A DNA stretch of 64,000 bases from Veillonella nakazawae (GTDB taxonomy: Bacteria; Bacillota; Negativicutes; Veillonellales; Veillonellaceae). Position 1 is the first letter of the stretch, and the number at the start of each line of letters is the position of its first letter. The position numbers were made by a program, and so were the translations under genes. The notes below the pieces were generated by a model that saw nothing but the letters and a program-made list of their open reading frames with translations, did not search any database and was not told where the DNA came from. This document shows positions 24,703 through 33,195 of this stretch, in pieces. Location: the NCBI RefSeq assembly GCF_013393365.1, contig NZ_AP022321.1, forward strand, positions 457,001 to 521,000, read 5' to 3'.

Positions 24703-26122
24703 AGGCTTATCCTATCGTGAACGTCATGGACTTGGACATGCGGGTATGAATAAAGGTATTAATACAAATGTAGATGATACGTTACATACTGATACAAATG
24801 CATCAAAGCATAGTTTAGGTCTAGTGTTTTTCCCTGCCTTTGACTGGAAGATTTCTGAAACTCATCCAGAACGACAAGAGCGGTTGCTGTATACGCGTGA
24901 TCAAATCGTTGAGGAAGGCTTATTAGATATACCTAATATTGTGGAATATAATCCTATCGTGGCCGATTGGGATACCATAGAGCGCGTTCATGTGGGCGCT
25001 CCTGACTTAGAGTCCTGGGTAACGGAAGCACATCGTGTGTCTGCAGGTGGTGCTATTGCCGCTGCTGATGCGGTTATGCGCGGTGAAGTAGATCGCGCTT
25101 TTGCCTTAGTAAGACCGCCAGGGCATCATGCGATGGCCATGGTTCATGGTATTCGTGGTTTCTGTACCATTAACATTGAAGCTGTCATGATTCAACATAT
25201 GCGTCAAACCTATGGTATTAAACGGGTTGCTGTGGTGGATACAGATGTACATCATGGTGATGGCTCTCAAGATGTGTTCTATCATGATCCAGATACGCTA
25301 TACATTAGTTTCCACCAAGATGGACGGACCTTATATCCTGGCACAGGCTTTATGGATGAATTTGGTGGTCCACAAGCCATCGGTGGAAATATAGATATCC
25401 CATTGCCACCTGGGACTGGTGACGAAGGCTTGATGAAGGTTATGCGTGAGTTAGTATTGCCAATCCTAGAAGAATTCAATCCAGACATAGTTATTAATTC
25501 TGCAGGGCAAGATAATCACTTTAGCGATCTATTGGCTAATATGCAGGTAACCGCAAAGGGCTATGCTGAGCTTGTAGATTTATTGCAAGCAGATATAGCT
25601 GTCTTAGAAGGTGGTTACTCCGTACAAGAAGCATTGCCATATGTAAATACTGGTATTATTTTATCCATGGCAGGCCTTGATTACAGCAAGGTCGTCGAAC
25701 CTGCCTTTGACCCTGTTAAATATAAGCAAAGCCAAAATGTAACCGCTTATATTGATGACCTTATCGCTAAGTGGAAGGTACAATGGGCTAACCGTCATAA
25801 GATGGCCGAAGAGGAACGCACTGGTGTAGGCGATATATGGTCGAACCGCTACAATGTGTACTACGATGAAACAGGTGTACAAGAGGAGCGTCTTGAAAAA
25901 GTGCGTATGTATGAAGATAAGGTGGGCTGGCATAGTGTACTTTCACGAGGCCAATATGGACCCTATGGGCCACAAAGTGTTTATGCCATGTTCATTCCTT
26001 GGCAAGCTGATGAGGGAACTCGTCAAGATGCCATTACAGAGGCCAAACGGGCTAAAGTAGAAGGCGGTGCAAGCCGTTATGTTGTGGTAGATCCACTTGG
26101 CGATGGACAATACGAGGTATAG
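24692..26122 (+). CDS. histone-deacetylase superfamily amidohydrolase
   Basis: 476 aa. Zinc-dependent deacetylase (arginase/HDAC) fold: THPERQER, RPPGHHA with catalytic H145/H146, DTDVHHGDG with zinc ligands D185 and H187, third ligand D275 in SAGQDNHFSD, and catalytic Tyr Y310 in LEGGY. Prokaryotic members deacetylate polyamines, acetoin-pathway proteins or other small amides. The first 40 residues and last ~130 residues (after about 345) are extensions not needed for the core. A GGGGGTG site lies within the end of the HyuA-like gene; translation is coupled. The shared operon suggests sequential steps on one amide or lactam (inference). Confidence 0.9.
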   Translation: MWNKGLSYRERHGLGHAGMNKGINTNVDDTLHTDTNASKHSLGLVFFPAFDWKISETHPERQERLLYTRDQIVEEGLLDIPNIVEYNPIVADWDTIERVHVGAPDLESWVTEAHRVSAGGAIAAADAVMRGEVDRAFALVRPPGHHAMAMVHGIRGFCTINIEAVMIQHMRQTYGIKRVAVVDTDVHHGDGSQDVFYHDPDTLYISFHQDGRTLYPGTGFMDEFGGPQAIGGNIDIPLPPGTGDEGLMKVMRELVLPILEEFNPDIVINSAGQDNHFSDLLANMQVTAKGYAELVDLLQADIAVLEGGYSVQEALPYVNTGIILSMAGLDYSKVVEPAFDPVKYKQSQNVTAYIDDLIAKWKVQWANRHKMAEEERTGVGDIWSNRYNVYYDETGVQEERLEKVRMYEDKVGWHSVLSRGQYGPYGPQSVYAMFIPWQADEGTRQDAITEAKRAKVEGGASRYVVVDPLGDGQYEV

Positions 26123-26217
26123 TGGTAGATTCTCAAAGTTGTGACTCCTGGTAATGAACCATACTGTGTTAGAATTGGTAACTATAATCTGATTCGTAGT
26201 GATAAAAAATAGTTAAA

Positions 26218-26229
26218 TTGTGATATAAT
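26218..26229 (+). promoter_or_regulatory. extended -10 promoter for rph operon
   Basis: TTGTGATATAAT; expected start near 26236, so that the next hairpin would be at the very 5' end of the mRNA. Confidence 0.55.
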
Positions 26230-26239
26230 AAGAAAAGAT

Positions 26240-26264
26240 AACGCCCCTTTGTGTAAGGGGCGTT
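26240..26264 (+). other. 5'-leader or terminator hairpin before rph
   Basis: 10-bp stem AACGCCCCTT / AAGGGGCGTT with a TGTGT loop. It lacks a clean T-run (CTAATGTTTAG). It may stop transcription from the HDAC-like gene or protect the 5' end of rph mRNA. Confidence 0.55.
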
Positions 26265-26296
26265 CTAATGTTTAGATTTAGAATGGTGAGGTTCCT

Positions 26297-27052
26297 ATGC
26301 GCAGCGATAATAGAACAGCAGGTCAATTACGACCTATTAAAATAACACGGAATTTTACAGAGTATGCAGAAGGTTCTGTACTCATTGAGTGCGGTAAGAC
26401 TAAGGTTATCTGTACAGCTACTGTGGAGGATTCTGTGCCGCGCTGGCTCAAAGGTTCTGGCCAAGGTTGGGTAACCGCTGAATACTCCTTGTTGCCACGT
26501 TCTACGAAAACTCGCGTAAGCCGTGAAGCTGCAAAGGGTAAACAAACGGGCCGTACTGTAGAAATTCAACGCCTTATCGGTCGTGCATTACGTGCTGTTG
26601 TAGATCTTGAAGCATTAGGTGAACGTTCTATTACAATCGACTGCGATGTAATCCAAGCCGATGGCGGCACGCGTACAGCATCTATTACAGGTGCTTTTGT
26701 GGCCCTCGTTGATGCGGTGGACTTCACCTTTGGTGGCGCAGGCAAATTCCCGATTACCGATTTTTGTGCTGCTATTTCAGTAGGTATTGGTCCAGAGGGG
26801 CCTATTACGGATCTTTGCTACGAAGAGGATAGTGCAGCTATCGTTGACATGAACGTGGTGCGCACCGGCTCTGGTGATATGGTTGAGGTACAAGGTACTG
26901 GCGAACATGGTACCTTTAACCGTGATGAGCTCAATGCATTACTTGATTTAGCAGAGGCTGCTACAGATGAGCTCATGGCAAAACAACGTGAAGTACTTGG
27001 CACAACAGCAGATAAAGTAGGTAAGGTATATCCTACAGCTCCGGAGGTGTAA
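26297..27052 (+). CDS. rph: ribonuclease PH
   Basis: 251 aa phosphorolytic 3' exoribonuclease that trims tRNA precursors after the CCA. Hallmarks: [13 protein letters not shown] at the start, [52 protein letters not shown]. Length is normal for the family. GGTGAGG precedes the ATG. rdgB follows with only one base between them. Confidence 0.97.
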   Translation: MRSDNRTAGQLRPIKITRNFTEYAEGSVLIECGKTKVICTATVEDSVPRWLKGSGQGWVTAEYSLLPRSTKTRVSREAAKGKQTGRTVEIQRLIGRALRAVVDLEALGERSITIDCDVIQADGGTRTASITGAFVALVDAVDFTFGGAGKFPITDFCAAISVGIGPEGPITDLCYEEDSAAIVDMNVVRTGSGDMVEVQGTGEHGTFNRDELNALLDLAEAATDELMAKQREVLGTTADKVGKVYPTAPEV

Positions 27053-27053
27053 G

Positions 27054-27629
27054 GTGGAACAAATCGTATTAGCTACAGGCAATAAAGGGAAAATTCGTGA
27101 ATTTTCTGAGGCTTTCTCTCATTTATCTATCGATTGTATACCGGTAAAAGAGGTTGTTACCATTGAGGAACCTGAGGAAACGGGTACAACCTTTATGGAA
27201 AATGCTCTTTTAAAAGCTCACTATTATGCAAAGGCAACAAATCGTCCATGTCTTGCCGATGATTCTGGCATCACCGTAGATGCTCTTAATGGGGCACCAG
27301 GTGTATATTCTGCGCGTTATGCAGGTCATCATGGTGATGATCAAGCTAATAATGAAAAATTAATTCGCGAACTGCAAGGTAAAAGTGACCACACAGGTCA
27401 TTATGTATGTGCCTTAGCTCTCGTATATCCTGATGGCCGTGAAGTGACGGCTGAAGGCTATTGTGATGGACTTGTTCAAGATGAGCCAAAAGGGGACAAT
27501 GGTTTTGGCTATGATCCATACTTCTATGTACCTGAATTTGAAAAGACAATGGCAGAACTTAGCATTGAAGAAAAGGAAACCATCAGCCATCGTGGCCGTG
27601 CTTTACGCAAATTAATTAACAAGCTTTAA
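27054..27629 (+). CDS. rdgB: XTP/dITP pyrophosphatase
   Basis: Hydrolyses non-canonical purine triphosphates (dITP, XTP) to monophosphates. 191 aa. Starts at GTG 27054, six bases after GGAGG within the end of rph. ATGNKGKIREF, LADDSGITVDALNGAPGVYS and a C-terminal SHRGRAL identify the Ham1/RdgB family. The rph-rdgB order is common in Firmicutes. Confidence 0.96.
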   Translation: MEQIVLATGNKGKIREFSEAFSHLSIDCIPVKEVVTIEEPEETGTTFMENALLKAHYYAKATNRPCLADDSGITVDALNGAPGVYSARYAGHHGDDQANNEKLIRELQGKSDHTGHYVCALALVYPDGREVTAEGYCDGLVQDEPKGDNGFGYDPYFYVPEFEKTMAELSIEEKETISHRGRALRKLINKL

Positions 27630-27636
27630 TATTTTC

Positions 27637-27655
27637 GAACTATATGGTATAGTTC
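27637..27655. promoter_or_regulatory. palindrome upstream of phosphoesterase gene
   Basis: Perfect inverted repeat GAACTATA-TGG-TATAGTTC. It lies just before a TATAAT (27670-27675), covering the -35 position, so it fits an operator. Confidence 0.5.
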
Positions 27656-27695
27656 ATATAAATATGTAATATAATAGTATTAGAGAACTTATAAA

Positions 27696-28193
27696 ATGAA
27701 ACGAATTGGTATTTTAAGTGATACTCATGGGTATCTAGATGATATAGATCTTGTCTTGGAGGCTACAGCAGACCAAGAAATTGATATGTGGCTTCATGCT
27801 GGTGATTATGGTGATGATGCACGCTATATGCAGGAACATACTGATATTCCTGTGTATGCAGTGCGCGGTAATAATGACCGTGTACAGCCTCTAGAACCGC
27901 GGGAACAGTTGATTCCTCTAGAGGATACCTATATTTACATGACTCATGGTCATGAGGTATCATATTATAATCGAATACAAAAACTGATTGAGTTAGGCAC
28001 TGATATGGGGGCGCGACTCATCGTGTCCGGTCATAGTCATCATCATGGTGAGGTTCGTGTTCGTGATGCGGTATTTGTGAATCCCGGCAGTATATCGTTG
28101 GCTCGTGACCGCTCAGGCGGTACATTTGCTATCGTTACCTACGATAATGGACAGTTTAGTGTAGAATTTGTGTATAAACAAGATATTGTTTAG
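27696..28193 (+). CDS. YfcE/MJ0936-type metallophosphoesterase
   Basis: 165 aa. Complete two-metal site: ILSDTHGYLDD, HAGDYGDD, VRGNNDR, THGHEV and SGHSHHH. Family members are phosphodiesterases active on artificial substrates and some nucleotides. The ribosome site is weak. A palindrome upstream and its own -10 box suggest separate control from rph-rdgB. Confidence 0.93.
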   Translation: MKRIGILSDTHGYLDDIDLVLEATADQEIDMWLHAGDYGDDARYMQEHTDIPVYAVRGNNDRVQPLEPREQLIPLEDTYIYMTHGHEVSYYNRIQKLIELGTDMGARLIVSGHSHHHGEVRVRDAVFVNPGSISLARDRSGGTFAIVTYDNGQFSVEFVYKQDIV

Positions 28194-28276
28194 TTATATG
28201 GTAAAAGCTTTGAGCCTCGACGGGTTAAGCTTTCAAAAAATAGTAAGTCTATGCATGGAAAGGGTTATGACATATC

Positions 28277-29059
28277 ATGGATACACCAGTTAAAGCAAAG
28301 CCTAAAATGAAATTATATGGTTTTAATAATCTCACAAAGACATTGAGTTTTAATATTTATGATATTTGTTATACTCGTACGGAAGAAGAGAAAAAGCAAT
28401 ACATTCAGTACATTGATGAAGTATACAATGCAGATCGTTTAACAGCTATTTTAACAGAAGTAAGCCGCATTATCGGTGCTAACATCCTTAACGTAGCGAA
28501 ACAAGACTACGACCCTCAGGGTGCGTCTGTTACGATTTTGATTTCTGAAGAGGAAATTGAAAAGGAAGATGTAGTCATGCATCTTGATAAATCTCATCTT
28601 ACTGTACATACTTATCCTGAAAGCCATCCGCACAAAGGGGTTAGTACGTTCCGTGCCGATATTGAAGTATCTACATGTGGTCAGATTTCTCCCCTTAAAG
28701 CACTTAACTATTTGATTCAAAGCTTTGATTCCGATATCCTTACAATGGACTACCATGTACGTGGCTTTACACGTGATGTATCTGGTAAGAAAATCTATAT
28801 CGATCATCGTATCAACTCTATCCAAAACTACATCAACGCAAAAACTCGCAATATGTACAACATGATTGATGTAAACGTATATCAAGAAAATATTTTCCAC
28901 ACAAAAATGATGTTAAAAGAATTTGATTTAGATAACTATCTCTTTGGTATTACTGAATCTGAATTGAGTGAACGAGAAATCAAACAAATTAAACATCAGT
29001 TAAAACAAGAAATGATGGAAATTTTCTATGGTCGTAATTTGCCATCTGTAAAAGCATAA
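28277..29059 (+). CDS. speD: S-adenosylmethionine decarboxylase proenzyme
   Basis: Makes the aminopropyl donor for spermidine synthesis; pyruvoyl enzyme formed by self-cleavage. 260 aa, like the long E. coli type. Cleavage would occur before S106 in [15 protein letters not shown]; the conserved Glu/His and Cys (STCG) residues are present. The N-terminus [19 protein letters not shown] fits the family. No spermidine synthase gene lies nearby. A terminator follows. Confidence 0.95.
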   Translation: MDTPVKAKPKMKLYGFNNLTKTLSFNIYDICYTRTEEEKKQYIQYIDEVYNADRLTAILTEVSRIIGANILNVAKQDYDPQGASVTILISEEEIEKEDVVMHLDKSHLTVHTYPESHPHKGVSTFRADIEVSTCGQISPLKALNYLIQSFDSDILTMDYHVRGFTRDVSGKKIYIDHRINSIQNYINAKTRNMYNMIDVNVYQENIFHTKMMLKEFDLDNYLFGITESELSEREIKQIKHQLKQEMMEIFYGRNLPSVKA

Positions 29060-29115
29060 CTAAAATATATATTCTGTATGCTATGTGTCCTATCGGATAA
29101 TACGTATATAGTACC

Positions 29116-29152
29116 AAAGTAGATAAGTCGTATATGGCTTATCTACTTTTAT
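29116..29152 (+). terminator. terminator after speD
   Basis: 12-bp stem AAAGTAGATAAG / CTTATCTACTTT (29116-29127, 29138-29149) followed by TTTTATTT. Confidence 0.9.
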
Positions 29153-29229
29153 TTAATTATCATTTTTATTACTAAATTAGATTAATTGAATTTAATTCTA
29201 AAATATTCGGAAAACTATATCGAAAAAAC

Positions 29230-29258
29230 TTGAATTGTTATATATCATTTTGTATAAT
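29230..29258 (+). promoter_or_regulatory. promoter of malic enzyme gene
   Basis: TTGAAT (29230-29235), 17-base spacer, TATAAT (29253-29258). A TATCGAAAA motif (29218-29226) lies just upstream of the -35. Confidence 0.75.
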
Positions 29259-29325
29259 ACAATTAGTTAAAGGTATTAATTACCGACTCAAAAGAGTCCG
29301 AGTTTATCCACAAAGGAGAATTATT

Positions 29326-30531
29326 ATGGACGTACGTGAATTAGCTGTACAAAAGAAACGTGAATTAAAAGGTTTCCTTACTGTAGGAACAAAATATGAA
29401 TTAAAAGACGCTCATGATTTATCTGTAGCTTACACACCAGGTGTAGCAGAACCATGCTTGCGTATTAAAGATAATGAAGCAGAATCCTTTGAATTAACTT
29501 GCCGTTCCAACATGGTTGCCGTTGTATCCGACGGTACTCGTGTACTTGGTCTTGGCGATATCGGTGCTGCAGCAGCATTGCCTGTAATGGAAGGTAAATC
29601 TTTATTATTCAAAAAATTCGGCGATGTAGACTGCATTCCATTGGTTGTAGATACAAAAGATGCTGATACATTGATCAACACTGTAAAATTATTGCAAAAA
29701 AACTTTGCTGGCATTAACTTGGAAGATATTTCTTCTCCTAAATGCTATGAAATCGAAAACCGTTTGAAAGAAGAATTGGAAATCCCTGTATTCCATGATG
29801 ACCAACACGGTACTGCAATCGCATGTTTGGCTGGTGTAAAAGGCGCTCTTCGTTTAGTTAAAAAAGATTTAGCTACTGCTAAAATCATTGTAAACGGTGC
29901 TGGTGCTGCTGGTGCAAACATTGCTCGTTTGTTATACCTTGCAGGCGCTCGTGATATTACATTGTTAGTATCTTCTGGCGTATTGCACAAAGATTACAAA
30001 CGTCTTGACTCCTTGCAAGCTGAATTGATCGACTTGCTTAAACTTGAAGAAAAACATGGCAACTTGGCTGAAAATGCTAAAGGTGCTGATATTCTTCTTG
30101 GTGTATCTGCAGCAGGTGCTTTCACTAAAGACATCTTGGAAAACTTGGCTGACGATGCAATCGTATTCGCAATGGCTAACCCTAACCCAGAAGCAACATA
30201 TGCTGACATGAAAGCAGCTGGCATTCGCATCGCTGGTACTGGCCGTTCCGATGCTCCTAACCAAATCAACAACGTAGCAGTATTCCCTGGCGTATTCCGC
30301 GGTGCTATCGATGTTCGCGCATCCAAAATCACTGACGAAATGAAATTAGCTGCTGCTGATGCATTGGCTAACTTGATTCCAGATAGCGAATTGAACGAAG
30401 AAAACGTAATGCCATCCGTATTCGATCCTCGTGTAGCTCCAGCTGTTGCAAAAGCAGTTGCTGAAGTTGCTGTAAAACAAGGTATCGCTAAGAATCCTAA
30501 AGTAGTAGAAGACGGTAGCTACGAAGGTTAA
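29326..30531 (+). CDS. NAD(P)-dependent malic enzyme
   Basis: Oxidative decarboxylation of malate to pyruvate; 401 aa, the short bacterial/archaeal type. ATG 29326 follows AAAGGAGAATTATT; the longer frame runs into the promoter. Catalytic Tyr in AYTPGVAEPC, catalytic Lys near SPKCYEIE, metal-binding HDDQHGTAIA, and dinucleotide-binding VNGAGAAGANIARLL. Strong consensus promoter and ribosome site suggest high expression, as expected for organisms growing on lactate and malate. Cofactor preference is not clear from sequence. Confidence 0.95.
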   Translation: MDVRELAVQKKRELKGFLTVGTKYELKDAHDLSVAYTPGVAEPCLRIKDNEAESFELTCRSNMVAVVSDGTRVLGLGDIGAAAALPVMEGKSLLFKKFGDVDCIPLVVDTKDADTLINTVKLLQKNFAGINLEDISSPKCYEIENRLKEELEIPVFHDDQHGTAIACLAGVKGALRLVKKDLATAKIIVNGAGAAGANIARLLYLAGARDITLLVSSGVLHKDYKRLDSLQAELIDLLKLEEKHGNLAENAKGADILLGVSAAGAFTKDILENLADDAIVFAMANPNPEATYADMKAAGIRIAGTGRSDAPNQINNVAVFPGVFRGAIDVRASKITDEMKLAAADALANLIPDSELNEENVMPSVFDPRVAPAVAKAVAEVAVKQGIAKNPKVVEDGSYEG

Positions 30532-30585
30532 TCTATTTGCTGTAAAAGCATTGGCATAACCATAAAATAACTATAGAACAATATG

Positions 30586-30616
30586 ACATGCACCTCGAAA
30601 GAGGTGCATGTTTTGT
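30586..30616 (+). terminator. terminator after malic enzyme
   Basis: 11-bp perfect stem ACATGCACCTC / GAGGTGCATGT with GAAA tetraloop, then TTTTGTAT. Confidence 0.93.
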
Positions 30617-30664
30617 ATATAGATGAATAAAATTTAAAAAATTAATGAAGTTGTAAAAAAGTAC

Positions 30665-30693
30665 TTGTCACTAATTTGTATCAATGATATAAT
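30665..30693 (+). promoter_or_regulatory. upstream tRNA promoter P1
   Basis: TTGTCA, 17-base spacer, TATAAT (30688-30693). Confidence 0.75.
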
Positions 30694-30747
30694 AATTTTC
30701 GTTGCAGAGCGATACTCAACAGAGTAAAAACTCAGCAAGAGTAGTGG

Positions 30748-30776
30748 TTGACATCAACTACCAGGTTTGCTATAAT
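30748..30776 (+). promoter_or_regulatory. tRNA promoter P2, full consensus
   Basis: TTGACA (30748-30753), 17-base spacer, TATAAT (30771-30776); both hexamers match sigma-70 consensus exactly. It lies 18 bases before tRNA-Pro. Confidence 0.9.
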
Positions 30777-30793
30777 TAGCAAGTAATTAATGA

Positions 30794-30870
30794 CGGGGCA
30801 TAGCGCAGTTTGGTAGCGCACCTGGCTTGGGACCAGGGGGTCGCAGGTTCGAATCCTGCTGCTCCGACCA
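30794..30870 (+). tRNA. tRNA-Pro (TGG)
   Basis: 77 nt, CCA encoded. Acceptor CGGGGCA/TGCTCCG, anticodon TGG in CTTGGGA, T loop TTCGAAT. Confidence 0.97.
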
Positions 30871-30881
30871 TTTTTTTATTT

Positions 30882-30955
30882 GCGGGTGTAGCTCAATGGT
30901 AGAGCCCCAGCCTTCCAAGCTGGTCGCGAGGGTTCGATTCCCTTCACCCGCTCCA
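30882..30955 (+). tRNA. tRNA-Gly (TCC)
   Basis: 74 nt, CCA encoded. Acceptor GCGGGTG/CACCCGC, anticodon TCC in CTTCCAA. Confidence 0.97.
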
Positions 30956-30997
30956 TTTTTTTTTGCCTTTTTTGGGGTAAACTGCAATAGAGCACAG

Positions 30998-31026
30998 TTG
31001 ACGATACATAGTACATAATTTATACT
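30998..31026 (+). promoter_or_regulatory. promoter of tRNA-Arg
   Basis: TTGACG (30998-31003), 17-base spacer, TATACT (31021-31026). Confidence 0.78.
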
Positions 31027-31060
31027 ATAATAGATAATTACATATATAGGTAATCCACAT

Positions 31061-31137
<77 letters not shown>

Positions 31138-31147
31138 AAGAAATAAG

Positions 31148-31177
31148 CGGATAGCTCGTAATGAGCTATCCGTTTTT
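31148..31177 (+). terminator. terminator after tRNA-Arg
   Basis: 10-bp stem CGGATAGCTC / GAGCTATCCG followed by T5. Confidence 0.93.
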
Positions 31178-31201
31178 GATAGGTTTATAGGAGTATTCAA
31201 T

Positions 31202-32074
31202 ATGGATATAAATAGTATGATTCCGATTGTTCAGGCACTCTCACCTGCTACCCCAATTGTAACGGTATTAGCGAAAGGAATTTTTGCTACTATTTTTTGT
31301 AGGAAAAATACAGAAGCTGTTGAGTTTGAAAAACTAAAAATTGCTAAGCTTGGTGAAATAGCACAAACTTTGCTAGATAATAAGTTAATTACATATACCG
31401 AGTTTTATAAAGCATCAAATTTTGAGGGGATTGCAGTAATAGCTGATAAATATATCAAAGATAAACCTACAGATGATACTATTCATAAATTTGATTTTGA
31501 TTGGTTTATTAAATTTTATGATGCAGTCGGAACTGTTAGTAATAAAGAGATGCAAGAGATTTGGGCTAAGCTATTAGCTAGTGAAATTAATGCGCCTAAA
31601 TCTATATCATATAAGACTATAGAGCTATTAAAAAATATGTCATCAAAAGAAGCACGTTTACTGGAAGAATTATTGAATAAAAGCATATTAATACAAAATA
31701 ATTGTTTTATTCCTAGGGATGAAGATTTTTTAAAGCATAATGATATTAAATATGAAGATTTATTGTTGCTGGAGGATTATGGTTTGTTGAAGATACCTCA
31801 AGGATTAACTATGTCAATTCAAATATTGGCGGATGAGACGGTTAATTTATGTATGTCTAATAAGCATACGCTTCAAGTGAAAAATATAGGGGAAAAAGAA
31901 CAAACACTAAAGATTGAATTGTACCCATTTACTGTATTTGCTTATCAATTATTATTAATAATTGGCTCTTTAACAAATGATAAGATCTTATATTCATTTA
32001 AAGAAGTTTTAGAAGAGAACCATAATGAATTAGAAATTAAAATTGTACCTACTGTGGCTGTTGAGGTAAAATAA
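31202..32074 (+). CDS. DUF2806-like protein
   Basis: 290 aa from ATG 31202, with TAGGAG upstream; the longer frame runs through tRNA-Arg. Helical protein with a short hydrophobic stretch near residues 15-30. The segment NKEMQEIWAKLLASEINAP followed by KTIELLKNMSSKEARLL resembles DUF2806 proteins, whose function is unknown. Very AT-rich compared with neighbours, consistent with recent acquisition. Convergent with the doc toxin gene. Confidence 0.72.
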   Translation: MDINSMIPIVQALSPATPIVTVLAKGIFATIFCRKNTEAVEFEKLKIAKLGEIAQTLLDNKLITYTEFYKASNFEGIAVIADKYIKDKPTDDTIHKFDFDWFIKFYDAVGTVSNKEMQEIWAKLLASEINAPKSISYKTIELLKNMSSKEARLLEELLNKSILIQNNCFIPRDEDFLKHNDIKYEDLLLLEDYGLLKIPQGLTMSIQILADETVNLCMSNKHTLQVKNIGEKEQTLKIELYPFTVFAYQLLLIIGSLTNDKILYSFKEVLEENHNELEIKIVPTVAVEVK

Positions 32075-32158
32075 TTCTTAATTTATAATAATATAAATAT
32101 ATATGATGGCTTTTGATAGTTGCTTTGGTAACTTTAACAAAAAGAATTTTAAATTAAA

Positions 32159-32195
32159 TTACACCCCAAAATTATGTCTAATTTTTGGGGTGTAA
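32159..32195. terminator. terminator between convergent genes
   Basis: 13-bp stem TTACACCCCAAAA / TTTTGGGGTGTAA between the DUF2806-like gene and doc; T-tracts are weak on both sides. Confidence 0.75.
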
Positions 32196-32272
32196 TTTAT
32201 ATTATGTCATCCCTTTAGAAATATTTTAGCCATGTACTAATTTTTAAAACTCTGTACGTAGTTTGTAGATCG

Positions 32273-32677
32273 CTAATTTATATTTATTTCTATAGTATTC
32301 CTTCGCAACCATTGTGCTAGTTCTACATTTGTCATATTTCCTGCGGCCACATTGATAATTAGGTTTTCAACTTCTTGTTGTGAAGCGGTAATATCAATAC
32401 CATTGATAATAAGATACACATACATGCTGTGTAGTGCAGTTCGCTTATTGCCATCTGTAAAAGGGTGGTTATTGGCGATACCATAACATAATTGTGCTGC
32501 TTTGTCACAGAGAGATGGATATAAGTCGCTCCCCATAAATGTTTGAAATGGGGTATTTACAGCTGACGCTAAAAGATTCTTATCTCGCACTCCTGAAGAG
32601 AGGACAAATGCATCTTCTAATTCTCTGTGCAGTTCGTAGATATCTTCTACAGTGAGTTGAATATTAGGTGTACTCAT
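32273..32677 (-). CDS. doc: Doc-family (Fic fold) death-on-curing toxin
   Basis: 134 aa. The Fic-fold motif reads HPFTDGNKRT; Lys in place of the second Gly of Fic AMP-transferases (HPFxxGNGR) is the Doc signature. Characterised Doc phosphorylates EF-Tu and stops translation. The N-terminus (LTVEDIYELHRELEDAF) and the C-terminal helix fit the family. The start codon overlaps the stop of a 53-codon gene by the sequence ATGA, the classic toxin-antitoxin layout. Confidence 0.93.
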   Translation of the reverse strand: MSTPNIQLTVEDIYELHRELEDAFVLSSGVRDKNLLASAVNTPFQTFMGSDLYPSLCDKAAQLCYGIANNHPFTDGNKRTALHSMYVYLIINGIDITASQQEVENLIINVAAGNMTNVELAQWLRRNTIEININ

Positions 32678-32835
32678 TTATTCTCCAATGCTTTATATAG
32701 GTCATAATTACGCTTTAATACTTGTTGCGAGATGTCTTTTATCTGTTTTTTTAGCTCTTTATTAGTATCACTAGTTATGATAGAGGGTTTGTGGTTTGTT
32801 TTGCAATCGGTAATTTTCTGATCTTTTGACATCAT
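32674..32835 (-). CDS. small putative antitoxin for Doc
   Basis: 53 aa, start ATG 32835 with AAGGA upstream; a second ATG follows directly. The sequence is Lys-rich and hydrophilic, with a predicted C-terminal helix (KELKKQIKDISQQVLKRN). I see no Phd/YefM DNA-binding domain, which normally occupies the N-terminal half, so it is either a minimal or an unrelated antitoxin. The stop overlaps the doc start (ATGA). Two 24-bp tandem repeats lie just upstream. Confidence 0.75.
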   Translation of the reverse strand: MMSKDQKITDCKTNHKPSIITSDTNKELKKQIKDISQQVLKRNYDLYKALENK

Positions 32836-32859
32836 AAATTAAATTCCTTTTACTGTGTT

Positions 32860-32907
32860 TTTGACTTTTATATTTACTATATATTTGACTTTTATATCTA
32901 TTATATA
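32860..32907 (-). promoter_or_regulatory. two 24-bp tandem repeats in antitoxin promoter
   Basis: 32860-32883 and 32884-32907 are 22/24 identical and each begins TTTGACTTTTATAT. A minus-strand TATAAT (32900-32905) with TTGTTT 18 bases upstream places them over the -10 and leader, the position of an autoregulatory operator. Confidence 0.7.
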
Positions 32908-33020
32908 GGGAATAAATCAATATAAACAATCTAATTTATAGTAAATATTTTAAAAGTTCAAATTTAATTATCTCTCATAAACCCAGTATTTATCTATATT
33001 TTTGTTGTATAAATCTGATT

Positions 33021-33080
33021 AGTCAAAATAAAAGTCAAAAAAAGTCAAAATTTTATCTTTGACCTATTGACTTTTTGACT
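33021..33080 (+). promoter_or_regulatory. CtsR-like operator cluster and promoter of clpL
   Basis: AGTCAAA-AAA-AGTCAAA (33033-33049) matches the CtsR consensus RGTCAAANANRGTCAAA exactly. A further AGTCAAA lies at 33021-33027, and inverted copies TTTGACC (33058-33064) and TTTGACT (33074-33080). A likely promoter is TTGACT (33067-33072), 17-base spacer, TATTAT (33090-33095). One more box is at 33153-33159. Confidence 0.75.
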
Positions 33081-33195
33081 TAATCAGATTATTATAATGT
33101 CATAAGGTTGAAGAAACCTAGAAATAAAGCAAGAAATTAAACAGACTTAAAAAGTCAAATAGATATACTTGTAGTAAAAAAGTGAGGTAATTTAT

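Noticed and set aside
28204..28240. Hairpin AAAGCTT...AAGCTTT after the phosphoesterase gene as terminator
   Set aside because: Stem is only 7 bp with a long loop and is followed by A, not T; not convincing in either direction.
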